From Halichondria panicea (lineage: Eukaryota > Porifera > Demospongiae > Suberitida > Halichondriidae), in NCBI RefSeq assembly GCF_963675165.1, contig NC_087383.1:3626979-3690978 (forward strand): a stretch of DNA of 64,000 nt. The letters run 5' to 3'. The position numbers and the translations under genes are program-made. Each line of letters begins with the position of its first letter. The stretch's first letter is position 1. Positions 23,262 to 36,259 of the stretch are shown here, in pieces. The notes below the pieces were generated by a model. The model searched no databases and was not told the DNA's origin. It worked only from the letters and a program-made list of their open reading frames with translations.

Positions 23262-26200
23262 TTAGCTAGCACATGTGTGTCCGATAACAGAGTGTCCTTT
23301 GCATATTCTTATGCGACAGTGGGGACATGCCATTGCAGTGTGTTGCTGCTCTCTGCTAGGGATCTTCTCCCGAACACACACTTGACAGCGCCCACGAGAC
23401 ACTCCGACACTATTTGCACTCACACGTGCGCCCTGTGATGGGGGGAAAACGATATTTAGACTGGCCAGACCTGAGGCACTGCTACGAGTACGTGGCACAC
23501 CCAATAGACTATGAATTAGTTCCAATCGAAACCCTTTCAAAGGCATGGCCTTTGAACCCACCCTGACACAGTTGTGCCTGTATAGAATGTATGCATTATT
23601 CACACTAACGTCAAGGAATTGAAAGAAAATCCTGAACCAATACCGCCGACACTTTCTATCGTACCCATAGGTTTTCCTCATACGCCCTGTATTGTCAACT
23701 CCTCCCATGTACATGTTATATGCAGGGAGACAGGGGGGGACACTCTGAGAGCGTAGGGTACCGTCTTTGTGCATTCGCATTACAGTGTGGGGCATATGGT
23801 CAGGGAACACATTTGTTGCAAAGGACACAACTCTACGGTCGTTAAACATAGAGTAAGAAATATCACCAACAGTCATGGACGTATAGTCACCTTTGTCGAG
23901 TACCACATCCTTAAGACTTGCTGGGAAACCAGCAGCATTCTTCAAAATTGTGCCGACAGTAAACACATTTTGCTTAGCCAACTCTTCTATCAATGGACCG
24001 GACGTGTAAAAGTTGTCCATGTACACAACATGCTGATGACCATAAAAAGGAGTGAGTAAACGATGGACTACATTTTTCACAAGCCCTTTCACAGCTATCT
24101 TTTTCCCAGAGGAATCGGTGAGCTTACCACTGTATACATCAAACACACAGAGATACCCACAGCATGAACATGAGCAGCACCATACCTTGAACCCCAGTTT
24201 AACAGGCTTCTTGGGCATATGAATTTTCCCGCTTTTACGACCCTTGTACTTTATCATCATCTCATCAACGGAAAGCTCCTGACTGGGATTATACCTCATG
24301 AAGTAGTTGGCTTTAAGAGTCTCTAAAACAGTTTTTAGCTTGCTAGTTACCTTACGTGCATCAGTGATGGACGTATTGTCCTCACAGTGCAGATACCGCC
24401 ATAAACTTTGGAACCTTTTGAGCGACATTACATTGCTCACACATTGTACACCTAAAAGGGGATCCTTGGACCAGTAGTCCGTAATTTCAGGGAGCCTATG
24501 AATGCCCATCTCTAGTACAATCCCCAAAAACACCCACAATTCGGCACTGTTTGTAGCTGACCAACCCTTAGCACCACACTGCCTAGCGTACAGGTTGGTC
24601 TGTTCGGCTATGTACTCACACAAACTATCGGGCCAAAGTAACTTAACAAAATCTAGGCATGGAGTTACAGACGGATCAAGTTGATCGACAGGACCGACCA
24701 CACCGCCAAAGACGGGGTATCTTCCTGTGGACTTAGCTTTTTGGAGTCCATTGTCCCTCGCCAGCTTCCTCCGTTTGGGAGTCGGAGCCATGCCATCGAC
24801 CATTTCGTCATCATCCTCCACTGCAGCATCTGCACGGAAACAAAGCATGAATATCATTAGAGTACCACAAGAGTGCTCGCCAGTGCAGGTGGGGGACAGG
24901 CTATGAATGTCATTATGTGGGCGTACCACACGCTAGTGGTGCTATGAATATCATTAACTACTGGGGGGGGGGGGTTAGGGCGCATAGGTACAGTACAGCA
25001 GAGGAAAAGGCTCGTCCACATCAAAGGCTCGTGGGAGGAGCCCAACAAACCACAACAACCATGAATGTCATTAGTGGGCGTACCACACGCTAGTGGTGCT
25101 ATGAATATCATTAACAACTGGGGGGGGGGTTAGGGCGCATAGGTACAGTACAGCAGAGGAAAAGGCTCGTCCCCATCAAAGGCTCGTGGGAGGATCCCAA
25201 CAAACCACAACAACCATGAATGTCATTACGTGGGCGTACCACACGCTAGTGGTGCTATGAATATCATTAACTACTGGGGGGGGGGGGTTAGGGCGCATAG
25301 GTACAGTACAGCAGAGGAAAAGGCTCGTGGGAGGAGCCCAACAAACCACAACAACCATGAATGTCATTACGTGGGCGTACCACACGCTAGTGGTGCTATG
25401 AATATCATTAACTACTGGGGGGGGGGGGTTAGGGCACATAGGTACAGTACAGCAGAGGAAAAGGCTCGTCCCCATCAAAGGCTCGTGGGAGGATCCCAAC
25501 AAACCACAACAACCATGAATGTCATTACGTGGGCGTACCACACGCTAGTGGTGCTATGAATATCATTAACTACTGGGGGGGGGGGGGTTAGGGCGCATAG
25601 GTACAGTACAGCAGAGGAAAAGGCTCGTCCACATCAAAGGCTCGTGGGAGGAGCCCAACAAACCACAACAACCATGAATGTCATTACGTGGGCGTACCAC
25701 ACGCTAGTGGTGCTATGAATATCATTAACAACTGGGGGGTGGGGTTAGGGCACATAGGTACAGTACAGCAGAGGAAAAGGCTCGTCCCCATCAAAGGCTC
25801 GTGGGAGGAGCCCAACAAACCACAACAACCATGAATGTCATTATGTGGGCGTACCACACGATAGTGGTGCTATGAATATCATTAACTACTGGGGGGGGGG
25901 GGGTTAGGGCACATAGGTACAGTACAGCAGAGGAAAAGGCTCGTCCACATCAAAGGCTCGTGGGAGGAGCCCAACAAACCACAACAACCATGAATGTCAT
26001 TACGTGGGCGTACCGCACGCTAGTGGTGCTATGAATATCATTAACTACTGGGGGGGGGTTAGGGCACATAGGTACAGTACAGCAGAGGAAAAGGCTCGTC
26101 CCCATCAAAGGCTCGTGGGAGGAGCCCAACAAACCACAACAACCATGAATGTCATTACGTGGGCGTACCACACGCTAGTGGTGCTATGAATATCATTAAC

Positions 26201-27461
26201 TACTGGGGGGGGGGGGGTTAGGGCACATAGGTACAGTACAGCAGAGGAAAAGGCTCGTCCCCATCAAAGGCTCGTGGGAGGAGCCCAACAAACCACAACA
26301 ACCATGAATGTCATTACGTGGGCGTACCACATGCTAGTGGTGCTATGAATATCATTAACTACTGGGGGGGGGGGTTAGGGCACATAGGTACAGTACAGCA
26401 GAGGAAAAGGCTCGTCCCCATCAAAGGCTCGTGGGAGGAGCCCAACAAACCACAACAACCATGAATGTCATTACGTGGGTGTACCACACGCTAGTGGTGC
26501 TATGAATATCATTAACTACTGGGGGGGGGGGGTTAGGGCACATAGGTACAGTACAGCAGAGGAAAAGGCTCGTGGGAGGAGCCCAACAAACCACAACAAC
26601 CATGAATGTCATTACGTGGGCGTACCGCACGAGTGTGGTGCTATGAATATAATTAACTACTGGGGGGGGGGTTAGGGCACACAGGTACAGTACAGCAGAG
26701 GAAAAGGCTCGTGGAAAAGGCTCGTCCACATCAAAGGCTCGTGGGAGGAGCCCAACAAACCACAACAACCATGAATGTCATTACGTGGGCGTACCGCACG
26801 CTAGTGGTGCTATGAATATCATTAACTACTGGGGGGGGGGGGGGTTAGGGCACATAGGTACAGTACAGCAGAGGAAAAGGCTCGTCCACATCAAAGGCTC
26901 GTGGGAGGAGCCCAACAAACCACAACAACCATGAATGTCATTATGTGGGCGTACCGCACGCTAGTGGTGCTATGAATATAATTAACTACTGGGGGGGGTT
27001 AGGGCACATAGGTACAGTACAGCAGAGGAAAAGGCTCGTCCACATCAAAGGCTCGTGGGAGGAGCCCAACAAACCACAACAACCATGAATATCAATACGT
27101 GGGCGTACCACACGCTAGTGGTGCTATGAATATCATTAACAACTGGGGGTTAGGGTACAGTACAGTACTGCAGTCAAGGCGACGCCAAAAAGAGGCTCAC
27201 ACAATGTAGGAGGAGCCACAAAAGGCATGCACATGACGCCTCCGCCAAAAAGAGGCCACATATCGTTAGGGCATCACAATGCTGCCTCCCCAACCACTAT
27301 TTAATGGTGCAATGACACAAACCTGAATCACTCTCCAGATCTGTCTCAAAATCGTCATCACTGGGCTCGTCATGGTCATAACAGACTTCCTGGTCCTCCT
27401 CAAGCTCTCTGACAGTGTGCTCAAGCTCGCTGACAGTGTCAAGGAGTCCAATCAGCTCCAT
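23262..27461 (-). CDS. piggyBac transposase, copy 2 (2 exons)
   Basis: Exon 1 27323-27461, exon 2 23262-24829. The predicted exon 2 protein is identical to copy 1, with the same Asp triad and zinc domain and the same splice sites. Its promoter region would be the 3' end of unit 3. Intact. Confidence 0.9.
24904..27154. repeat. G-rich minisatellite in transposase intron, unit 2 (15 copies)
   Basis: Same 15-copy order of full and short variants as in unit 1, so the array was copied with the whole unit rather than expanding separately. Confidence 0.9.
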
Positions 27462-27649
27462 TTGGATTCAAAAGTTTTGAAAAATAATTACAACAGAATT
27501 TACAACAGAGTGGGTTAGGGCCTCTCATATACAACTGAATTCTTTATCACAATTTTATTAATCATTGAAATAATACCCCTTTCCTCCCCTCTCCAAGGCC
27601 AATTTAGACCAGGAGAGTACCATCTAACAAAAATCAGTCACACAGCACA

Positions 27650-30600
27650 TTAGCTAGCACATGTGTGTCCGATAACAGAGTGTCCTTTGCATATTCTTAT
27701 GCGACAGTGGGGACATGCCATTGCAGTGTGTTGCTGCTCTCTGCTAGGGATCTTCTCCCGAACACACACTTGACAGCGCCCACGAGACACTCCGACACTA
27801 TTTGCACTCACACGTGCGCCCTGTGATGGGGGGAAAACGATATTTAGACTGGCCAGACCTGAGGCACTGCTACGAGTACGTGGCACACCCAATAGACTAT
27901 GAATTAGTTCCAATCGAAACCCTTTCAAAGGCATGGCCTTTGAACCCACCCTGACACAGTTGTGCCTGTATAGAATGTATGCATTATTCACACTAACGTC
28001 AAGGAATTGAAAGAAAATCCTGAACCAATACCGCCGACACTTTCTATCGTACCCATAGGTTTTCCTCATACGCCCTGTATTGTCAACTCCTCCCATGTAC
28101 ATGTTATATGCAGGGAGACAGGGGGGGACACTCTGAGAGCGTAGGGTACCGTCTTTGTGCATTCGCATTACAGTGTGGGGCATATGGTCAGGGAACACAT
28201 TTGTTGCAAAGGACACAACTCTACGGTCGTTAAACATAGAGTAAGAAATATCACCAACAGTCATGGACGTATAGTCACCTTTGTCGAGTACCACATCCTT
28301 AAGACTTGCTGGGAAACCAGCAGCATTCTTCAAAATTGTGCCGACAGTAAACACATTTTGCTTAGCCAACTCTTCTATCAATGGACCGGACGTGTAAAAG
28401 TTGTCCATGTACACAACATGCTGATGACCATAAAAAGGAGTGAGTAAACGATGGACTACATTTTTCACAAGCCCTTTCACAGCTATCTTTTTCCCAGAGG
28501 AATCGGTGAGCTTACCACTGTATACATCAAACACACAGAGATACCCACAGCATGAACATGAGCAGCACCATACCTTGAACCCCAGTTTAACAGGCTTCTT
28601 GGGCATATGAATTTTCCCGCTTTTACGACCCTTGTACTTTATCATCATCTCATCAACGGAAAGCTCCTGACTGGGATTATACCTCATGAAGTAGTTGGCT
28701 TTAAGAGTCTCTAAAACAGTTTTTAGCTTGCTAGTTACCTTACGTGCATCAGTGATGGACGTATTGTCCTCACAGTGCAGATACCGCCATAAACTTTGGA
28801 ACCTTTTGAGCGACATTACATTGCTCACACATTGTACACCTAAAAGGGGATCCTTGGACCAGTAGTCCGTAATTTCAGGGAGCCTATGAATGCCCATCTC
28901 TAGTACAATCCCCAAAAACACCCACAATTCGGCACTGTTTGTAGCTGACCAACCCTTAGCACCACACTGCCTAGCGTACAGGTTGGTCTGTTCGGCTATG
29001 TACTCACACAAACTATCGGGCCAAAGTAACTTAACAAAATCTAGGCATGGAGTTACAGACGGATCAAGTTGATCGACAGGACCGACCACACCGCCAAAGA
29101 CGGGGTATCTTCCTGTGGACTTAGCTTTTTGGAGTCCATTGTCCCTCGCCAGCTTCCTCCGTTTGGGAGTCGGAGCCATGCCATCGACCATTTCGTCATC
29201 ATCCTCCACTGCAGCATCTGCACGGAAACAAAGCATGAATATCATTAGAGTACCACAAGAGTGCTCGCCAGTGCAGGTGGGGGACAGGCTATGAATGTCA
29301 TTATGTGGGCGTACCACACGCTAGTGGTGCTATGAATATCATTAACTACTGGGGGGGGGGGGTTAGGGCGCATAGGTACAGTACAGCAGAGGAAAAGGCT
29401 CGTCCACATCAAAGGCTCGTGGGAGGAGCCCAACAAACCACAACAACCATGAATGTCATTAGTGGGCGTACCACACGCTAGTGGTGCTATGAATATCATT
29501 AACAACTGGGGGGGGGGTTAGGGCGCATAGGTACAGTACAGCAGAGGAAAAGGCTCGTCCCCATCAAAGGCTCGTGGGAGGATCCCAACAAACCACAACA
29601 ACCATGAATGTCATTACGTGGGCGTACCACACGCTAGTGGTGCTATGAATATCATTAACTACTGGGGGGGGGGGGTTAGGGCGCATAGGTACAGTACAGC
29701 AGAGGAAAAGGCTCGTGGGAGGAGCCCAACAAACCACAACAACCATGAATGTCATTACGTGGGCGTACCACACGCTAGTGGTGCTATGAATATCATTAAC
29801 TACTGGGGGGGGGGGGTTAGGGCACATAGGTACAGTACAGCAGAGGAAAAGGCTCGTCCCCATCAAAGGCTCGTGGGAGGATCCCAACAAACCACAACAA
29901 CCATGAATGTCATTACGTGGGCGTACCACACGCTAGTGGTGCTATGAATATCATTAACTACTGGGGGGGGGGGGGTTAGGGCGCATAGGTACAGTACAGC
30001 AGAGGAAAAGGCTCGTCCACATCAAAGGCTCGTGGGAGGAGCCCAACAAACCACAACAACCATGAATGTCATTACGTGGGCGTACCACACGCTAGTGGTG
30101 CTATGAATATCATTAACAACTGGGGGGTGGGGTTAGGGCACATAGGTACAGTACAGCAGAGGAAAAGGCTCGTCCCCATCAAAGGCTCGTGGGAGGAGCC
30201 CAACAAACCACAACAACCATGAATGTCATTATGTGGGCGTACCACACGATAGTGGTGCTATGAATATCATTAACTACTGGGGGGGGGGGGTTAGGGCACA
30301 TAGGTACAGTACAGCAGAGGAAAAGGCTCGTCCACATCAAAGGCTCGTGGGAGGAGCCCAACAAACCACAACAACCATGAATGTCATTACGTGGGCGTAC
30401 CGCACGCTAGTGGTGCTATGAATATCATTAACTACTGGGGGGGGGTTAGGGCACATAGGTACAGTACAGCAGAGGAAAAGGCTCGTCCCCATCAAAGGCT
30501 CGTGGGAGGAGCCCAACAAACCACAACAACCATGAATGTCATTACGTGGGCGTACCACACGCTAGTGGTGCTATGAATATCATTAACTACTGGGGGGGGG

Positions 30601-31848
30601 GGGGGTTAGGGCACATAGGTACAGTACAGCAGAGGAAAAGGCTCGTCCCCATCAAAGGCTCGTGGGAGGAGCCCAACAAACCACAACAACCATGAATGTC
30701 ATTACGTGGGCGTACCACATGCTAGTGGTGCTATGAATATCATTAACTACTGGGGGGGGGGGTTAGGGCACATAGGTACAGTACAGCAGAGGAAAAGGCT
30801 CGTCCCCATCAAAGGCTCGTGGGAGGAGCCCAACAAACCACAACAACCATGAATGTCATTACGTGGGTGTACCACACGCTAGTGGTGCTATGAATATCAT
30901 TAACTACTGGGGGGGGGGGTTAGGGCACATAGGTACAGTACAGCAGAGGAAAAGGCTCGTGGGAGGAGCCCAACAAACCACAACAACCATGAATGTCATT
31001 ACGTGGGCGTACCGCACGAGTGTGGTGCTATGAATATAATTAACTACTGGGGGGGGGGTTAGGGCACACAGGTACAGTACAGCAGAGGAAAAGGCTCGTG
31101 GAAAAGGCTCGTCCACATCAAAGGCTCGTGGGAGGAGCCCAACAAACCACAACAACCATGAATGTCATTACGTGGGCGTACCGCACGCTAGTGGTGCTAT
31201 GAATATCATTAACTACTGGGGGGGGGGGGGGTTAGGGCACATAGGTACAGTACAGCAGAGGAAAAGGCTCGTCCACATCAAAGGCTCGTGGGAGGAGCCC
31301 AACAAACCACAACAACCATGAATGTCATTATGTGGGCGTACCGCACGCTAGTGGTGCTATGAATATAATTAACTACTGGGGGGGGTTAGGGCACATAGGT
31401 ACAGTACAGCAGAGGAAAAGGCTCGTCCACATCAAAGGCTCGTGGGAGGAGCCCAACAAACCACAACAACCATGAATATCAATACGTGGGCGTACCACAC
31501 GCTAGTGGTGCTATGAATATCATTAACAACTGGGGGTTAGGGTACAGTACAGTACTGCAGTCAAGGCGACGCCAAAAAGAGGCTCACACAATGTAGGAGG
31601 AGCCACAAAAGGCATGCACATGACGCCTCCGCCAAAAAGAGGCCACATATCGTTAGGGCATCACAATGCTGCCTCCCCAACCACTATTTAATGGTGCAAT
31701 GACACAAACCTGAATCACTCTCCAGATCTGTCTCAAAATCGTCATCACTGGGCTCGTCATGGTCATAACAGACTTCCTGGTCCTCCTCAAGCTCTCTGAC
31801 AGTGTGCTCAAGCTCGCTGACAGTGTCAAGGAGTCCAATCAGCTCCAT
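27650..31848 (-). CDS. piggyBac transposase, copy 3 (2 exons)
   Basis: Exon 1 31710-31848, exon 2 27650-29217. Protein identical to the other copies in exon 2; catalytic Asp residues and zinc ligands intact. Its 5' flank is the 3' end of unit 4. Confidence 0.9.
29292..31541. repeat. G-rich minisatellite in transposase intron, unit 3
   Basis: Collinear with the arrays of the other units; G runs are mostly one or two bases different in length. Confidence 0.9.
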
Positions 31849-32036
31849 TTGGATTCAAAAGTTTTGAAAAATAATTACAACAGAATTTACAACAGAGTGG
31901 GTTAGGGCCTCTCATATACAACTGAATTCTTTATCACAATTTTATTAATCATTGAAATAATACCCCTTTCCTCCCCTCTCCAAGGCCAATTTAGACCAGG
32001 AGAGTACCATCTAACAAAAATCAGTCACACAGCACA

Positions 32037-35000
32037 TTAGCTAGCACATGTGTGTCCGATAACAGAGTGTCCTTTGCATATTCTTATGCGACAGTGGGGA
32101 CATGCCATTGCAGTGTGTTGCTGCTCTCTGCTAGGGATCTTCTCCCGAACACACACTTGACAGCGCCCACGAGACACTCCGACACTATTTGCACTCACAC
32201 GTGCGCCCTGTGATGGGGGGAAAACGATATTTAGACTGGCCAGACCTGAGGCACTGCTACGAGTACGTGGCACACCCAATAGACTATGAATTAGTTCCAA
32301 TCGAAACCCTTTCAAAGGCATGGCCTTTGAACCCACCCTGACACAGTTGTGCCTGTATAGAATGTATGCATTATTCACACTAACGTCAAGGAATTGAAAG
32401 AAAATCCTGAACCAATACCGCCGACACTTTCTATCGTACCCATAGGTTTTCCTCATACGCCCTGTATTGTCAACTCCTCCCATGTACATGTTATATGCAG
32501 GGAGACAGGGGGGGACACTCTGAGAGCGTAGGGTACCGTCTTTGTGCATTCGCATTACAGTGTGGGGCATATGGTCAGGGAACACATTTGTTGCAAAGGA
32601 CACAACTCTACGGTCGTTAAACATAGAGTAAGAAATATCACCAACAGTCATGGACGTATAGTCACCTTTGTCGAGTACCACATCCTTAAGACTTGCTGGG
32701 AAACCAGCAGCATTCTTCAAAATTGTGCCGACAGTAAACACATTTTGCTTAGCCAACTCTTCTATCAATGGACCGGACGTGTAAAAGTTGTCCATGTACA
32801 CAACATGCTGATGACCATAAAAAGGAGTGAGTAAACGATGGACTACATTTTTCACAAGCCCTTTCACAGCTATCTTTTTCCCAGAGGAATCGGTGAGCTT
32901 ACCACTGTATACATCAAACACACAGAGATACCCACAGCATGAACATGAGCAGCACCATACCTTGAACCCCAGTTTAACAGGCTTCTTGGGCATATGAATT
33001 TTCCCGCTTTTACGACCCTTGTACTTTATCATCATCTCATCAACGGAAAGCTCCTGACTGGGATTATACCTCATGAAGTAGTTGGCTTTAAGAGTCTCTA
33101 AAACAGTTTTTAGCTTGCTAGTTACCTTACGTGCATCAGTGATGGACGTATTGTCCTCACAGTGCAGATACCGCCATAAACTTTGGAACCTTTTGAGCGA
33201 CATTACATTGCTCACACATTGTACACCTAAAAGGGGATCCTTGGACCAGTAGTCCGTAATTTCAGGGAGCCTATGAATGCCCATCTCTAGTACAATCCCC
33301 AAAAACACCCACAATTCGGCACTGTTTGTAGCTGACCAACCCTTAGCACCACACTGCCTAGCGTACAGGTTGGTCTGTTCGGCTATGTACTCACACAAAC
33401 TATCGGGCCAAAGTAACTTAACAAAATCTAGGCATGGAGTTACAGACGGATCAAGTTGATCGACAGGACCGACCACACCGCCAAAGACGGGGTATCTTCC
33501 TGTGGACTTAGCTTTTTGGAGTCCATTGTCCCTCGCCAGCTTCCTCCGTTTGGGAGTCGGAGCCATGCCATCGACCATTTCGTCATCATCCTCCACTGCA
33601 GCATCTGCACGGAAACAAAGCATGAATATCATTAGAGTACCACAAGAGTGCTCGCCAGTGCAGGTGGGGGACAGGCTATGAATGTCATTATGTGGGCGTA
33701 CCACACGCTAGTGGTGCTATGAATATCATTAACTACTGGGGGGGGGGGGTTAGGGCGCATAGGTACAGTACAGCAGAGGAAAAGGCTCGTCCACATCAAA
33801 GGCTCGTGGGAGGAGCCCAACAAACCACAACAACCATGAATGTCATTAGTGGGCGTACCACACGCTAGTGGTGCTATGAATATCATTAACAACTGGGGGG
33901 GGGGTTAGGGCGCATAGGTACAGTACAGCAGAGGAAAAGGCTCGTCCCCATCAAAGGCTCGTGGGAGGATCCCAACAAACCACAACAACCATGAATGTCA
34001 TTACGTGGGCGTACCACACGCTAGTGGTGCTATGAATATCATTAACTACTGGGGGGGGGGGGTTAGGGCGCATAGGTACAGTACAGCAGAGGAAAAGGCT
34101 CGTGGGAGGAGCCCAACAAACCACAACAACCATGAATGTCATTACGTGGGCGTACCACACGCTAGTGGTGCTATGAATATCATTAACTACTGGGGGGGGG
34201 GGTTAGGGCACATAGGTACAGTACAGCAGAGGAAAAGGCTCGTCCCCATCAAAGGCTCGTGGGAGGATCCCAACAAACCACAACAACCATGAATGTCATT
34301 ACGTGGGCGTACCACACGCTAGTGGTGCTATGAATATCATTAACTACTGGGGGGGGGGGGTTAGGGCGCATAGGTACAGTACAGCAGAGGAAAAGGCTCG
34401 TCCACATCAAAGGCTCGTGGGAGGAGCCCAACAAACCACAACAACCATGAATGTCATTACGTGGGCGTACCACACGCTAGTGGTGCTATGAATATCATTA
34501 ACAACTGGGGGGTGGGGTTAGGGCACATAGGTACAGTACAGCAGAGGAAAAGGCTCGTCCCCATCAAAGGCTCGTGGGAGGAGCCCAACAAACCACAACA
34601 ACCATGAATGTCATTATGTGGGCGTACCACACGATAGTGGTGCTATGAATATCATTAACTACTGGGGGGGGGGGGTTAGGGCACATAGGTACAGTACAGC
34701 AGAGGAAAAGGCTCGTCCACATCAAAGGCTCGTGGGAGGAGCCCAACAAACCACAACAACCATGAATGTCATTACGTGGGCGTACCGCACGCTAGTGGTG
34801 CTATGAATATCATTAACTACTGGGGGGGGGTTAGGGCACATAGGTACAGTACAGCAGAGGAAAAGGCTCGTCCCCATCAAAGGCTCGTGGGAGGAGCCCA
34901 ACAAACCACAACAACCATGAATGTCATTACGTGGGCGTACCACACGCTAGTGGTGCTATGAATATCATTAACTACTGGGGGGGGGGGGGGTTAGGGCACA

Positions 35001-36233
35001 TAGGTACAGTACAGCAGAGGAAAAGGCTCGTCCCCATCAAAGGCTCGTGGGAGGAGCCCAACAAACCACAACAACCATGAATGTCATTACGTGGGCGTAC
35101 CACATGCTAGTGGTGCTATGAATATCATTAACTACTGGGGGGGGGGGGTTAGGGCACATAGGTACAGTACAGCAGAGGAAAAGGCTCGTCCCCATCAAAG
35201 GCTCGTGGGAGGAGCCCAACAAACCACAACAACCATGAATGTCATTACGTGGGTGTACCACACGCTAGTGGTGCTATGAATATCATTAACTACTGGGGGG
35301 GGGGTTAGGGCACATAGGTACAGTACAGCAGAGGAAAAGGCTCGTGGGAGGAGCCCAACAAACCACAACAACCATGAATGTCATTACGTGGGCGTACCGC
35401 ACGAGTGTGGTGCTATGAATATAATTAACTACTGGGGGGGGGGTTAGGGCACACAGGTACAGTACAGCAGAGGAAAAGGCTCGTGGAAAAGGCTCGTCCA
35501 CATCAAAGGCTCGTGGGAGGAGCCCAACAAACCACAACAACCATGAATGTCATTACGTGGGCGTACCGCACGCTAGTGGTGCTATGAATATCATTAACTA
35601 CTGGGGGGGGGGGGGGTTAGGGCACATAGGTACAGTACAGCAGAGGAAAAGGCTCGTCCACATCAAAGGCTCGTGGGAGGAGCCCAACAAACCACAACAA
35701 CCATGAATGTCATTATGTGGGCGTACCGCACGCTAGTGGTGCTATGAATATAATTAACTACTGGGGGGGGTTAGGGCACATAGGTACAGTACAGCAGAGG
35801 AAAAGGCTCGTCCACATCAAAGGCTCGTGGGAGGAGCCCAACAAACCACAACAACCATGAATATCAATACGTGGGCGTACCACACGCTAGTGGTGCTATG
35901 AATATCATTAACAACTGGGGGTTAGGGTACAGTACAGTACTGCAGTCAAGGCGACGCCAAAAAGAGGCTCACACAATGTAGGAGGAGCCACAAAAGGCAT
36001 GCACATGACGCCTCCGCCAAAAAGAGGCCACATATCGTTAGGGCATCACAATGCTGCCTCCCCAACCACTATTTAATGGTGCAATGACACAAACCTGAAT
36101 CACTCTCCAGATCTGTCTCAAAATCGTCATCACTGGGCTCGTCATGGTCATAACAGACTTCCTGGTCCTCCTCAAGCTCTCTGACAGTGTGCTCAAGCTC
36201 GCTGACAGTGTCAAGGAGTCCAATCAGCTCCAT
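32037..36233 (-). CDS. piggyBac transposase, copy 4 (2 exons)
   Basis: Exon 1 36095-36233, exon 2 32037-33604. Same protein as copies 1-3. The start codon is only 27 bp from R2, so R2 read on the minus strand would be its 5' UTR and promoter. If R carries the native promoter, this copy is the best candidate source of transposase. Confidence 0.9.
33679..35927. repeat. G-rich minisatellite in transposase intron, unit 4
   Basis: Collinear with the other arrays. Confidence 0.9.
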
Positions 36234-36259
36234 TTGGATTCAAAAGTTTTGAAAAATAA

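Larger units (their letters stand above)
23096..27483 (-). mobile_element. piggyBac unit 2
   Basis: Tandem copy, 4388 bp, same organisation as unit 1. It differs from unit 1 by scattered changes in G-run length and at least one base (GTACCACACG at 22411 of unit 1 is GTACCGCACG here and in units 3 and 4). Confidence 0.85.
27484..31870 (-). mobile_element. piggyBac unit 3
   Basis: Tandem copy, 4387 bp, collinear with units 1 and 2. Confidence 0.85.
31871..36255 (-). mobile_element. piggyBac unit 4
   Basis: Tandem copy, 4385 bp, ending GAAAA directly before ATAA and R2. It is the only unit whose transposase exon 1 abuts an R repeat. Confidence 0.85.

Noticed and set aside
20517-35927. CRISPR-like array from regular repeats
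   Set aside because: Eukaryotic context, repeat unit about 157 bp with no unique spacers, inside a transposase intron.
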